Below, piece by piece: positions 10,970-22,019 of a DNA stretch of 64,000 nt (position 1 is its first letter; each line of letters opens with the position of its first letter). The notes under the pieces were generated by a model that was not told the DNA's origin, searched no databases, and saw only the letters and a program-made list of their open reading frames with translations. This stretch comes from Kingdonia uniflora. Lineage: Eukaryota > Streptophyta > Magnoliopsida > Ranunculales > Circaeasteraceae. The position numbers were made by a program, and so were the translations under genes. The stretch is from positions 2,232,001-2,296,000 of the forward strand of contig JACGCM010001511.1 in NCBI GenBank assembly GCA_014058105.1, in the 5' to 3' direction.

Positions 10970-11450
10970 TCTATATTATTGGCTTCGATCATGTTCGGAG
11001 TGTAGAATCGTATGAGTCCTCTAAAATAGGGACGCTGAGATGTATCGAACCTTCGGGTATGTTAGTGAGGGAACCTTCGGCACCAAGGTGGACCGGGGGC
11101 ACCTCAGTAGAGGGGCGGGAGCCTAGGTACGCGCAAGCGGATATGCGCTAGGGTGCAGGGGCTCGAGGAAGCACTGGAGCATTCGGGGTTTGTCCCTATT
11201 GTAGTTCCTAAATTTTGTGGCATAGCTCATCAAGAGCTCGGTGTTGTCTATGATTTTCTTCCAAACGGTATTGTCATTCGGCTTCGAGCTCCTGACAGTG
11301 GTCTTCGCGTTCGAGGCGAAGTTAGTTGGTATGATTCTCTTCTACCTGAGCAAACTGATGGCTTATGTAGGATAATTGGGCGGCAATACCATCGCCAAGG
11401 GTGCTGACAATGGCTGAGGTAGAATAGAAGGTGGGGGCCATAAGATATGG
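10970..11450 (-). pseudogene. Element A gag, N-terminal part
   Basis: From a Met near 11445 the frame reads MAPTFYSTSAIVSTLGDGIA, then QLSYISHQFAQVEENHTN and, past a stop, Glu/Arg-rich coiled-coil sequence with LERE and CQELEAE. This agrees with the coiled-coil start of Tat gag proteins. The capsid core and zinc-binding motif are missing between here and the protease, so an internal deletion is inferred. Confidence 0.6.
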
Positions 11451-11488
11451 GTAGAGGGAGAAAGAAAAAGGGATTGAGGACAGTAGGT

Positions 11489-11508
11489 ATACCACAAACG
11501 ATACCAAA
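11489..11508 (-). promoter_or_regulatory. Degenerate primer-binding site of element A
   Basis: The minus strand reads tttggtatcgtttgtggtat immediately inside the LTR. It aligns with tttggcgccgtctgtgggaa at the same place in element C (32270), with several transitions. Confidence 0.6.
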
Positions 11509-12242
11509 TATAAAGGAGTAATCTCGAAGAGGGGAGACCACGTTCTTACACAGTGAGGGTTGAATTGGATTAGGGAGGTTGGCAGATGTATTAGGCGATG
11601 ATTCTCGGGTTAACTAGGCAAACCTACGTGCGTGGTGTCTGAGAACGGGATGCTCCACGACCTCTTATGAGGATTTCAAAGTGAAATGATATATATGAGA
11701 AGAGTTACAGTTACCGAAACAAGAGAAAACTTGTAGTCGAAGGTGTTTTTCGCTGTTGGGGGTATTTTGGCTCAGGTTTCTCTCCTCCCTCTTTAGTAGC
11801 TCTCCTTCCCTATTTGAAGGAGATGAGAAAGGGTGAGTCGCCATAGTCAAGTTAAGTTAGATATAAACCTTTCGGGTAGCTATCATGTACGGAGGTCAAT
11901 TCTGCCACTATTGCTGTCTACGGGCTTGTTTGCTGAATTATCTGGTAAGTTGTCTGTCAGGTTTGTCTGCCTTCAACCATACATTGATATGGGCAAATTC
12001 GTCATGAACATATGTTTGGTTTTGTCTACTACATGAATCTCCCAGGCTTTGAATCTCGTTGTATGCTTCAAGTGACCGATTAGCCTTGGAAAGCTTCGTG
12101 CGGGCCTTGTGCCCAGGCGATTTTAAGTATTTATGCTTTGAGTCTTCGGTAAGCTTTGATGTAACCTTCGAGTATTCAATAAGCTTTGATGTAGCCATTA
12201 AGTATTCGATTAGTCTTGGAAAGCTATGAGTAGGCTACTACA
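11509..12242 (-). repeat. 5' LTR of element A
   Basis: On the minus strand it starts TGTAGTAGCCTACTCATAGC at 12242 and ends CCTTTATA next to the primer site. Its start, middle (ggtcgtggag) and tail (ggtctcccctct) match the LTR of element B at 29919-30513 plus 50535-50565. Its outer end coincides with the first base of B pol sequence. Confidence 0.8.
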
Positions 12243-12254
12243 CCATCGATCATA

Positions 12255-12845
12255 TAAAGATGTCTTTTCCATGAGATACCAAGAGTTGACCTTACCCTCG
12301 CCTGTCATGGGCTTGATTTAATGCCCAACTGCATAGCAGTCTAACAGAAGAAGCACACCCAAGCCCCGTGGACTCGAAATGTGGTTAATCTTGAAGTTTA
12401 TAAACTTTTAGCCCAAGGTTTTATCCGCGAGGTTAAGTACGTCGACTGGATCTCGATTATCGGAGATGTTCTCAAAAAGATTGGCAAAATTAGAGTTTGC
12501 ATCAACTTCACTGATCTCAGCAAACATACCCCAAAGCACAGTTTTCTTCTACCCATTATCGTATTGCTCCTCGATATAATAGCCGGAGACGAGCACTTCT
12601 CGATGATAGGTGCTGCCTCAGGCTATAATCAGGTACCCCTTCTCCCCGAAGATCGAATTAAAGCATTCTTAATTAATAAACAAGGGCTATATTGTTTCAA
12701 CATCATGTCCTTTGGGCTGAAAAGCGCGGGTGGAAATCTGAGCCCTAGGCAATATACCCTCTCCCCGAACAAAGAAAGACGTGCAGATGGTCGCAGGCAA
12801 AATTTTAGCCCTCAATCGATTTATTTCCAAGTGTTCAGATAAATG
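12255..12845 (+). pseudogene. Element B reverse transcriptase, catalytic region deleted
   Basis: FHEIPRVDLTLACHGLDLMP is followed by LLAQGFIREVKYVDW, FTDLSKHTPKHSF, ASGYNQVPLLPEDR and CFNIMSFGLKSAG. The sequence then jumps to a frame reading IPSPRTKKDVQMVAGKILAL, which lies well beyond the YIDD motif in A and C. Around 150 residues including the YIDD active site and the RT thumb are therefore missing. A frameshift near 12260 and the abrupt start at 12243 mark the junction with element A. Confidence 0.85.
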
Positions 12846-12904
12846 ACATGGCTATTCTCCCTCCTTCACCATTACGGAGTCCATAAAACCAAGATGAAAA
12901 TCCC

Positions 12905-13946
12905 AGACATCAATTAGATAGCAGAATGTGAACAAGCTTTCCACGAGCTCAAGAGTTACCTCGGCCAACCACCAATAATGAGTACCCTGGTCGAAGGCAA
13001 ACTACTGTCCCTTTACCTCACAGTTACAGACAAATCTATAAGTTCACTTCCTATACAAATAGATCAAGGAATCAATAAACTAGTATACTTTATCAGTAAA
13101 ACCTTGACCCTAGCCAAAACCAGGTATACCAAACTAGAAAAACTTTTACTTACCCTTGTTTATACTTCTAGAAAGCTTAAACTCTACTTCCAAGCACATC
13201 GAGTAAGGGTGATCACGAGCTATCCCCTTCGAGAAGTCCTTGCCAAAAATGAAAATTCTAGACGGGTACAATAATGGTCTGTCTATCTCGGCGAACACGA
13301 CATCTTCGAGAAGCAGATATCTCAAAAAGGCCAAGTAGTTCCTAATTTTCTAACAGATTTCCTAATCGAAGACCCCGAATGGGAAGAGTATGAAGATGAA
13401 ATATCATATGAATAAACTAAGCAAAATAACCTATGGAACCCTAATACTGAATGGCGACTATTCACAGATGGCTCCGTAAGCCCCAATGGTTTGAGAATAG
13501 GTATCGTACTGGACACACCGTCCAATGATCATTTAGAAAAGGTAATCAAGCTCAACATAAAGTATACCAATAATAAAGTTGAATATGAAGCTTTAATCCA
13601 TGATCTCGATATGGCCCCCGAGCTGGGCGTGCCAAAGCTCACCGTCTTTACTGACTCGTAGCATGTCCAAAGACATTATACCGACAAAGACCAGACGAAT
13701 GATCGAATGGCTGAATGCGCAGAGCTCATTTGTTAATGCATGGACCAGTTACCAAAAAAATATTCAATAACACGTTACCCTCGAGGCGAGAGCAGACACG
13801 CCAATGCTCTAGCCTATATTGTAGCAATGTTAGGCCAGTTTGAACCGCGAAAGCTCAATATCGAAGTACTCAAATCCCCAAGTATAAATCAGATGGAAAT
13901 TAATACCACCATTATTGGAGGAGAGTGTATCGATCCTGACGACTGA
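12905..13946 (+). pseudogene. Element B RNase H and second RNase H
   Basis: MSTLVEGKLLSLYLTVTDKS and ISKTLTLAKTRYTKLEKLLL (12978-13274) are gypsy RNase H. After a stop, RLFTDGSVSPNGLRIGIVL, YTNNKVEYEALIHDLD and LTVFTDS form the archaeal-type RNase H with the TDGS Asp retained. It ends with YPRGESRHANALAYIVAMLG. TAA, TAG and TGA stops interrupt it. The double RNase H supports the Tat lineage. Confidence 0.85.
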
Positions 13947-13959
13947 CATACCCTCTTTC

Positions 13960-15200
13960 TGACATATTTTAATAGAAAAACCCTACCCACCGATCCCAAG
14001 GCAAAATGTTCATTATTGGAGAATTGCCAAAGGTATACTATCCTCAAAGGTAGTCTACACCAAAGAACCCCAAATGGAGTAGACCTCAAATAAATATCTC
14101 AACGAAGAAGCCGCCACAATCATCACAGAGTAACACGAAGGTAGTTACGGTGCACATATCGCAGGCCTATCCATAATGTTATGCATAGTAAAATAGGGAC
14201 TATTCTGGCCAAACATGAAGAAACAGGTCAAGAATACACTAAGCATTGTGATAAGTGTCAGCATCCCAGCCATGACATTAAGAGCCCCTCACAAGATCTT
14301 TACTGTAGCCAAGTTTCTTGGCCTATTAAACGATGGACCATCGACCTAGTGGGCCCATTCCCAATAGCTTTAGGTAAAAGAGAATACGTCCTCGTCACTA
14401 CGAATAACTTTACTAAGTGGGTCAAATTAGTATCGTTATACAGAACAAGAGAAGAAGAAGTAATTAAGTTCCTAAAGGAGAACATAAATACAAAATTCAG
14501 ATGTCCTCACATGATCTGATGCGACAACGGACCACAGTTTGTAAGAAACAAGATCAGAACATTCTTAAAAAGTATAACATTATCCTTTCACCCTCTACGC
14601 CATACTGCCCACAAGGTAACAGCTAGGTCGAAGCCATTAGCAAAACCATAGTCGGCGATCTTAAGAAGTGTGTCGATAACAAGAAGGGATGATGGGTTCA
14701 ACAACTACAACGCATCCTCTGAGCTTATCGTGTAATACCAAGAAAGACAATGGGTTATACTCCTTTTCTATTCACATAGTAAACCGAAGCAGTCCTACCA
14801 ACTCAATTCAATGTCCTTATAAGGGTCCCCGAACTCCCAGGTAAAGAGAATGAGTTTCAACTCGCCTATAACATGCTCTGGATAGATAAGACCCGAGACC
14901 GAGCACTGTCTCATTGTAGTAGATACCACAACTCAGGTTAATACTACAACTTTCTAGAAAAGTCATACAATAAAAGGGATCATCCCCGAAACTTCACAGT
15001 TGGAGACTTGGTCCATCAAATCCTCGAAATGCAAGAAAATTGGCTAAATCTTGGGAAGGACCCTATGTCATCTATGACAATACTGTAAAAGGATCCCTCT
15101 ACCTCACGATAGAAGATAAACAACCCCTGCCAAACCCCTAAAACAAAAGATAGCAACAGATACCTACCACAGTTGTAACTGAAGTATCGTGAATCTATAA
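13960..15200 (+). pseudogene. Element B integrase
   Basis: KHCDKCQHPSHDIKSPSQDL (zinc finger Cys pair), RWTIDLVGPFPIALGKREYV (first Asp), CDNGPQFVRNKI (second Asp, preceded by a stop) and VEAISKTIVGDLKKC (Glu) trace the DDE core. WIDKTRDRALSHC and NFLEKSYNKRDHPRNFTVGD follow at the C-terminus. At least six stops break the frame between 14519 and 15130. It ends where the tandem-repeat UTR starts. Confidence 0.85.
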
Positions 15201-15260
15201 AAAGATTTTGCTTGCAGCTAACATTTTACCTGTTCATCTACCATAATCCATCTCATTAAA

Positions 15261-15890
15261 CTTCTTGAGTCAGTCAAACCTAAGTATCAAGTCAACCCTT
15301 CGACCTGATTGATAATTGGGGGCGACTACGAAGTTTTTCAAGGTTCCTGATTTGGGCATGCCCAAGTGGCATGAATAGTCAAAAGATTAGACACTTGAGG
15401 GCGATCTCGGAAATAACCACATCTGGTTTCGCTTGGTTCAAACCCAAGGATACAGATACCTGGAAGGGACCTTGAAGCTCCATGAACTTCTTAAGTCGGT
15501 CAAACCTAAGTATTAAGTCAACCCTTCGAATTGACTAAAACTTGGGGGCAACCTCGGAGCTTTTCAAGGTTCCTGATTTGAACAAACACAAGTGGCATGA
15601 ATAGTCGAAAGATAAAACACTTGGGGACGACCTCGGAGCTGACCACATCTGGTTTTGTTTAAAGATCAAACCCGAGGATAGAAATACCCAGGGGTGACCT
15701 TGAAGTTTCATGAACTTCTAGAGTTGGTCAAATCTAAGTATCAAGTTAACCCTTCGACCCGACTGATACTTGGTGGTGACCTTAAAGTTTTTTAAGGTTC
15801 CTGATTTGAGCAAACCCAAGTGGCATGAATAGTCGAAAGATTACACCTGATACCAGGGGAAACCTTAAAGGTTGTATAGAGTCCACTTAA
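15261..15890 (+). repeat. 226-bp tandem repeats downstream of element B pol
   Basis: Units begin at 15261, 15487 and 15715 with 'cttcttgagtcagtcaaacc' and variants, giving a period of 226-228 bp. Each includes 'aagtggcatgaatagtc'. The same repeat lies behind element A's pol. Confidence 0.9.
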
Positions 15891-16078
15891 ATCCACGCAA
15901 CTCTAAATAGTATCACACTTCAATCAGTACACATTCAAACAAAAATGAAGAAAGCAAACAGCAGTGATTGAATAAATTTATAATTCAAACAAAACAAGAA
16001 GAGGTCATTCTCCAATAATTCCAACCAATGTAGAATAGAAGTAGAATACCACTTAACCTCACAAACAATATTAACTTA

Positions 16079-18190
16079 TTATACGAGGGGATTACTTCGA
16101 TCCTCCTCATTGGTCTCAACATCAGGGGCATTCGGGTTCTAACCAGCATCTGGAGCAATGACCTCATTCTCAATGGTCAAACCTCCACTACAACACTCTG
16201 TTCTACCCCTTCTGCCCGAACTGTGCCATCACCACCATGACTTAACAACTCATCCGAACGATAACGCTCTAAGGTATCTAGATCATAGCCTAGCTCATCG
16301 ATAAACTACTTAAGGGAAGATATCATTAGGCATTCCCATTTGAAGTTTGCTTTAAACCTCGCTTAGTTCTCTCTCAATTTTTCCTCAAGCTCAATACTCT
16401 TTATGTCGGAATGCATGACCATAACAAGATTCTCCCTTACCGAATCTGCTTAGAACTAAAATATCTTGTGCTTTACTTCGACCACCCGGGTGTTCAACGA
16501 CATTATAGTCCCCATCGAGAAATCCTCGACGTCTATCGCCTCCTTCAATCTCTGGTTAGACCCCATCTAGGCCTTTTTAAATAAAATTAGCCAAGCCTGA
16601 ACCTAGAATAATAAACCATTGAGAGTTCGGGAACACTATTGACTGCAGTAACATAGAAGAAGATTTTCAACAATAAAAAATTACCCGTCGCATTGATAAC
16701 TCCGCACGGCGTCCAGCCTCATTGGGATCAGACGCGTACAATATTTCCATCGGCTCAGCAACAACTCGAGCAGCATCCTCCTATTCTGCTGTGAGTCACC
16801 AGGCTTCAGACGAAGTAGGCACTTTCTCAATTTGGTCATGCATCCTCTTGCGAGGCATCATACTGGTCACCTATGAACTTGAGCCCTCTCCAACTTGTTT
16901 ACTATTCCCCTTTTGAGTTACCCGGGTCACCTCTTGGGAGGTCGAGGCCTGCCTACCTACAGTGAGCAAAATGCCTTAAAACTGTATTCCCACGTTGAGC
17001 CCTTGATCTTCGGCCTTGTCAAATTATTGTGATCCATGTTGCTCAAAGCTTCTGGTATGAACAGTTGTCTTTCACCTCTTCTATGGACCTACAAAACTAG
17101 AAGGACCTTTAAGAAGGGTGTTTGTCTTCTTCCTTCTCCTCCGCAGCAGCTTCAACCTTTAAAAGATCTTATTGATTCGATCGTCATTCTCATTGATCAA
17201 GTCATCCAGGTAGTGTCGAGAGTTGTCTGGCACTCTTACTTATAGGCTCTGAAGTGCACACATATTAAATATAAGAGCATTATCGAAAGTTACAATAGTA
17301 CAAGTTACTCAAATAGAACTAGCTTGAATTAAAAACCCTATTTTTCAAAGAGAGATTTTATTTACCCTCGAGCTACTCGTAGTGCCCCCTCACCACCACC
17401 AAATCTTTACCCCACTCGCACCCAGTCGAACAACCAAGGTTTTTCAAGTTGATATTGTATGTGAATTGTCCCCTACTTTGGATTACTTTTCCTTGAGTAG
17501 AAGGCCACGATATCCTGGAATTCTATGAGAGGCTTACCTTCGGCTACTAACTCACTATTTAGAGCCCCAATGACTTTCATCATCTCATAAAAATTACCAT
17601 TCATCTGGCAAGGCGTAACATCCCAGAAATTCAGCACCTCCTACATAAGAAGCCGAAGGGGAAGCTAGATGCCCAAACGAATCTGGCCTGAAAAATTCAT
17701 AATTCCTTCGGCTGGCTCATCCTCGAAGGTCAACTTCAATCCCAATGGAATCAAGAAAATCCCCTCCTAAACAGGTTATGTTTTATCAGAAATCGGCCAA
17801 GCCTCGTTTCCTCCTGAGGGAAGACATCTGCAAAACTTACACCGTCATTCTCTGTCTCTTTGCCCTCCTCCTACCTGCTACAACCCTCCCCATCTTCCTC
17901 ATCAACCCTCTTTTCATCTTTGCCTTCATCTCCAGTAGGATTGGTTTCCACCTCCACCTCTTCGTCCTTATCCTCCTCCTTATCACTCTCCCCAACAACC
18001 TGCGCCCCTCTCTGGCTTCGCCATACCAAATTGGCATCGGGTTACGTAATCGCAAAAGAAACATCGGTTGGAATATGTAACTCCTCGACATCACTACTAC
18101 TCTCCTCCCTTCGACCTGGAGTACTCGGCTCATTCAGTACATCGTCGATCTTATCCACTAACCTCAACTTTGAAGATTTGCAAGTATGCA
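16079..18190 (-). pseudogene. Large antisense gene of element B (PF04195-like domain and coiled coil)
   Basis: The gene lies on the strand opposite to pol, between the tandem repeats and the 3' LTR. Its N-terminal part is acidic (VGESDKEEDKDEEVEVETNP), then comes a segment LPLRLLM, EVLNFWDV and TPCQMNGNFYEMM (about 17670-17560). This resembles the 'putative gypsy type transposon' domain (PF04195), as does the antisense gene of C. C-terminal exons read LKEAIDVEDFSMGTIMSLNT and FIDELGYDLDTLERY, ending NPLV-TAA at 16081-16079. Intron-like breaks occur, for example with an acceptor ttactgcag near 16645. The function is unknown. Multiple stops show decay. Confidence 0.65.
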
Positions 18191-19735
18191 TTAATAACCT
18201 ACAAAAGAAGAGTGAACAAGTTAGCCCAATATATTCAAGTTAAAGCCCTCAAGTACACCAACTATTGATGACTGACTTAGTATTATCCATCAGACATACC
18301 CAAATCCAGACTCGAAGGCATCGCACAAGGCCAAACTATACACTATTCTACCCCCCCCCCCCAACCAACCCGCCACCTCAAAGTTAAGCTTCAAAGGATC
18401 TCTAACATCATGTATCACTATCAATCATAACCCTCTTCCTCAAATACCCACCATCAGCCATTAATGGCAGACACAAAGTTTTTTCTCCATAACCAAATAT
18501 CAAATCAAAGGCGATTACACAGAAAAATAACAAATCCAAAGACTACAGAAGTGATATACCTACAACAGTTACTCCTTGATGATCTCTTAGCAAGCAAACA
18601 ACAAACAATTGAGTCTTTTGATATTCTAGATCAAAAGCTTTAGCAATTCTCCTCTCTTCTTCAGACAAATGCAAGCAAGAATGAAAAACTCTCTCATTTT
18701 CTTTTTTTCACCTCTTAAATAAACTATACTAAACCGTATTGGTTTCCCAAGCCGTCATCATTACACCCACTAAACCTACTCTCTTACCTCTACAACTTTC
18801 CTCCATAATTCTAGCTAATCGTCTCTTACACAAATTTTCCCACCTCTACAAATGCTTCATAGACCTACATTCTTTAGCTTCGTGCTCAACTTTTTCTTTT
18901 AAATTACTGAAAACCCATATACACAAACCCTCGAGCAATACTCATCATTACTTCTCTCATCCCCATAATCTTCTTCAATTATATCTCGAAGGAATCATCT
19001 CTGGTACACCCCAAACATTGTTTCTAGACCCCATTAGGTAGACTCACATGAGCTTGCCACGTGACAAAAACCCATACTCCCAAAATTCAGACATGAAGTG
19101 ATCATTGCCTAGTCTGCGCAATGCTCAAGATATGTACGGCCCCACATATTAGTACTGCAGATCGCAGATGTTAGATCACCGTAGTTACTCCCTTTGACCA
19201 CAGCATAAACTATAGGCAAGCCCAATGCATCAGTATACCAACAACCATAATCGATCCTATTCTATTAAGAATCCAATGAACCATGATTCTTAACCAAACT
19301 ATTGCCCTCGAAGCAACTCAACCAGTTCGACCTATCAAATACTTGTCTCCAAATAAGTTTTTTTTTTAAGTTTTACCTTTGTACTCATTTTTTTTCCTAT
19401 TTTGTTCCTAGTAGTCTCATTCACAGACATTTCGACTTACACTCGAGGGACTTATTCAACTACCTTTGACATACAACCAGATTTTCCATACAAATTGTCT
19501 ACACAATTTTTCCATTCGACCGTTCACATAAAACAAATTATCAGTTACAGTCAACACCTACGAAATTGAACAAATTCTTCATTACAAGGGGGGGGGGGAG
19601 AAAAAATATACTTCAACATTCAAAACAAAAAAGGAGGGAGAGATGAACAGATAGAAGAGAAAGAAGAACCTCAGCTTCATTAATTATAGCCAGGTCATTT
19701 CTTTCAATACCACCCACTACTACCATCACCATCAC
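18191..19735. other. Leader/spacer of the B antisense region
   Basis: This is mostly non-coding. It contains a poly-C run at 18350-18363, a poly-G run near 19589, and a TA-rich 'tttatttaag' on the minus strand near 18720 that could be the TATA element of the large antisense gene. Plus-strand frames here (18739-19041 and others) show no similarity and look accidental. Confidence 0.45.
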
Positions 19736-19739
19736 CATT

Positions 19740-20006
19740 TGCCTCTACCAGTCATCGCGCCAGAGCCCTCAACGCGGTCGAACGTTCAGTCACGATTAGG
19801 AGGTGATGCTGGAAAATCCCCCACCAAAAAGTAAACGACTCGACCTCCTCCCATTCTTGGCCGGTCAGCTCCTCCCTGTATAAATCAGCAAGATCGGGTA
19901 GGGGGACCCCCATATCCCTTCATCCAAAGAATGTCAACATTAGCTCAGATACTTTGGCCTCCACCAGCTCTTTATTTTCCTTATACCTCTAATAGTGTGT
20001 CTTCAT
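19740..20006 (-). pseudogene. Small distal antisense ORF of element B
   Basis: From an ATG at 20006-20004 the frame reads YKENKELVEAKVSELMLTFF, then after a stop DMGVPLPDLADLYREEL and WEEVESFTFWWGIFQHHLL, and ends RSTALRALAR. Layout and residues (FG, a Leu-rich stretch, W, then a Val/Thr-Ala-Arg ending) parallel the small antisense ORF of element C at 44281-43931. It is preceded by a TATA box. Two stops interrupt it. The function is unknown. Confidence 0.5.
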
Positions 20007-20080
20007 CCCACTACAACAATGAAAAACATGTTTTGGAGAAAAAAATGAACAAGAGTTAAAGAAAGTATTATTCCTTAACC

Positions 20081-20091
20081 TCCTTTTTATA
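20081..20091 (-). promoter_or_regulatory. TATA box of the B antisense ORF
   Basis: The minus strand reads TATAAAAAGGA about 75-80 bp upstream of the ATG at 20006, a normal plant TATA-to-start distance. Confidence 0.5.
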
Positions 20092-20206
20092 GAGTAATTA
20101 AGAGAGCATCAATGATTCCTTAATCAACATAAGCAACTATTAATGCCATTAATATTGAGCACATTCACACTGGTTAACCATAGAAATTCCCATGCATAAC
20201 AGCTTT

Positions 20207-20460
20207 CACTACAAGATAATAGGGCTTTAACGTCACCAAATTAAAGTCATTTATTTTTAAAATGATGTTAATGCTCCAATTTTCAAATTTCACTCCGTAA
20301 CTTTAAATACTTAAAATATCTACAACATCATTTACTAAAAAAGTGACGTTGAATACTTTTATACCGTTTTCAATGTCACTTTTATTAATGACTTAAAAAG
20401 AATTTACAAAACCACGTCGGTCTAATAATAGTAGTAATGTTATTTTCCCACCATTGACAT
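20207..20460 (+). repeat. Left terminal and subterminal repeats of CACTA X
   Basis: The CACTACAAGA start is followed by repeated 'aagtcattta', 'gtgacgtt' and 'atgtcactttta' motifs on both strands, typical TNPA-site-like clusters. It resembles the right end of Y read in reverse (50531-50279). Confidence 0.8.
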
Positions 20461-21090
20461 TGTTTGGGGACCTTTAGGTTGATAATAAAAGCCGCGAGTG
20501 GAGATTGCAAAGAAGTTGATTTCTAAAGTAAATCATGAGATAAACTTTCATGATAAAAATTATGGAGACCTTGTGGAATCCAAATGCATACCATAGTTAA
20601 AAGATCGTCTCCTCCAATCGATCAAGTTATCTCGCACTCCTTTACTTTAGAATTTGATTGCTGGTATTACGTCTTTCTGGTTTCTTACCATTTATTTCTC
20701 GGTTGATATATACATTCCACAATTAAGTCACAATTATCTCCTCATTTCTTCTCTTTTTCAATGAAATTCAAACATAAAAGACGAAATTTTACTGATTTCA
20801 TCTCTGGGTATCCATGATTTCTTCCCCTTTTCAACTTTAATAACATTTTGGGCCTCAATTTTGTAATCTCAACAATTCTTCTCTCAAAGTCATCATCTAG
20901 GCAAACTTTAATTTAGGCTTTATGGTTATATATAGAGTGATTTCGATACTATATAGAACAAACAATCACTTGGGCAAGGAAGTTTTAAATCCTTCCTTGC
21001 TTACTCAAATTCAAGACCAGTTCTTGATTTAGAATCTTGAACTAGATTTAGAAAACCCTGAAAGCCCAAGAACGGCAACTCATTACCATA
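20461..21090 (+). other. Presumed captured 5' flank of the DUF218 gene
   Basis: Non-coding AT-rich sequence between the CACTA end and the DUF218 reading frame. No motif could be assigned, so it may be promoter or 5' UTR captured with the gene. Confidence 0.35.
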
Positions 21091-21091
21091 T

Positions 21092-21742
21092 TTGGTGAAA
21101 AAAATGCTTAAATTTGTCGTAAATTGCCTTAAAAACTTGTATAAGTTACACCCAATTTTAGTTTTTTTTGTTAGATTATCGTTTGGGGTAACAGTTTTGT
21201 TCGTAGTGTCGGTATATGTGAATCGGTTTCGCATTAGTAGTGGTGACTTAAGGAGTAATGCATTTGATATGAGTAGTTCTAGTTCTAGTTACCCGTTTGT
21301 GGGTTTGAGGAATCTTGTAATGGTAGCTTGGCATTCGGTTTATACGAGTGGGAATTGTGGGAATGTTGATGAGGAGGATTTGTGGTTTCTAGAGTTGTAT
21401 CAGAAGCATAAGGGACAAGCTGCGAGTTTTGTAGCACATATAAAAGAAGGGGCTGAGATTGTAGCTAGAGATGATGGAGCCTTGCTTTTGTTTAGTGGGG
21501 GAGAGACGAGGAAATATGCGGGGCCTAGAAGTGAGGCACAGAGTTATTGGGCCGTTACAGATTCAAAATATTGGTTCAGAAAGAAAGAGGGCGTGAGATG
21601 GAGAGCTCTCACGGAAGAACATGCAAGGGACAGCTTTGAGAACCTACTTTTTAGCATACAGATAGATATTATCTCAATCTCCCCAACTTCAAGGTTCTCA
21701 CTGGCTTTTCCATTAAGCAATTATAGGCATTCCATTCCTTAG
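21092..21742 (+). pseudogene. 5' fragment of a plant DUF218 membrane protein gene, captured by CACTA X
   Basis: The likely start is the ATG at 21104. A hydrophobic segment (LVFFVRLSFGVTVLFVVSVY) near residues 20-40 predicts one membrane anchor. Downstream, AWHSVYTSG, AHIKEGAEIVARDDGALLLF, SGGETRKYAGPRSEAQSYWA and RWRALTEEHARDSFENLLFS match the conserved N-terminal half of plant DUF218 (ElyC/SanA-like) proteins. Similarity stops at about 21660, and the frame runs into unrelated residues before a stop at 21740-21742. The fragment is remarkably free of stops compared with the surrounding elements. Expression as a truncated protein cannot be excluded. Confidence 0.75.
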
Positions 21743-22019
21743 TTTACAAGTTCATCCATATTGAGTTTTGTTATTCATTTTACACCCCTCACAATTAGAG
21801 CTGGCAAAATGACCCACGACCCGCCAACCCGACCCGACCCAACCCTATTTTTGGTGGGTTAGGGTTTGGCCTTAATAGGTCATAGGTCTTTTGACCCGAA
21901 CCCGTCTAACCCATTTAATAAATGGGTCGGGTTAAGGTTTAGCCTACGTGGTTCGGGTCGACCCGTGACCTGTTTAAGACCTTAGGTTTAATTGTAATTT
22001 TATGTATTCTTACTACCCT

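Larger units (their letters stand above)
1950..12242 (-). mobile_element. Element A: Tat-like Ty3/gypsy retrotransposon, truncated, on minus strand
   Basis: In minus-strand order it shows a 5' LTR (12242-11509), a primer-binding region, a gag N-terminus, protease, RT, RNase H, a second RNase-H-like domain, integrase, tandem-repeat 3' UTR and the end of an antisense ORF. The second RNase H after the first is typical of the Tat lineage. Protein, repeat and LTR similarity put it in the same family as element B. The 5' LTR starts TGTAGTAGCCTACTC exactly where B's pol sequence resumes, so A inserted into B. The 3' LTR is missing, lost at the junction near 1945. A PIF/Harbinger element interrupts the 3' UTR. 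Many stops make A non-autonomous. Confidence 0.85.

Noticed and set aside
11153..11541. 84- and 97-residue frames near 11.2-11.5 kb
   Set aside because: The supported reading here is the minus-strand gag N-terminus of element A with its coiled coil. The others overlap it in different frames.
17745..18268. Overlapping plus-strand frames rich in Ser, Leu and Pro
   Set aside because: They are the complement of the Glu/Asp-rich segment of the B antisense gene. Low-complexity GA/CT sequence opens all frames.
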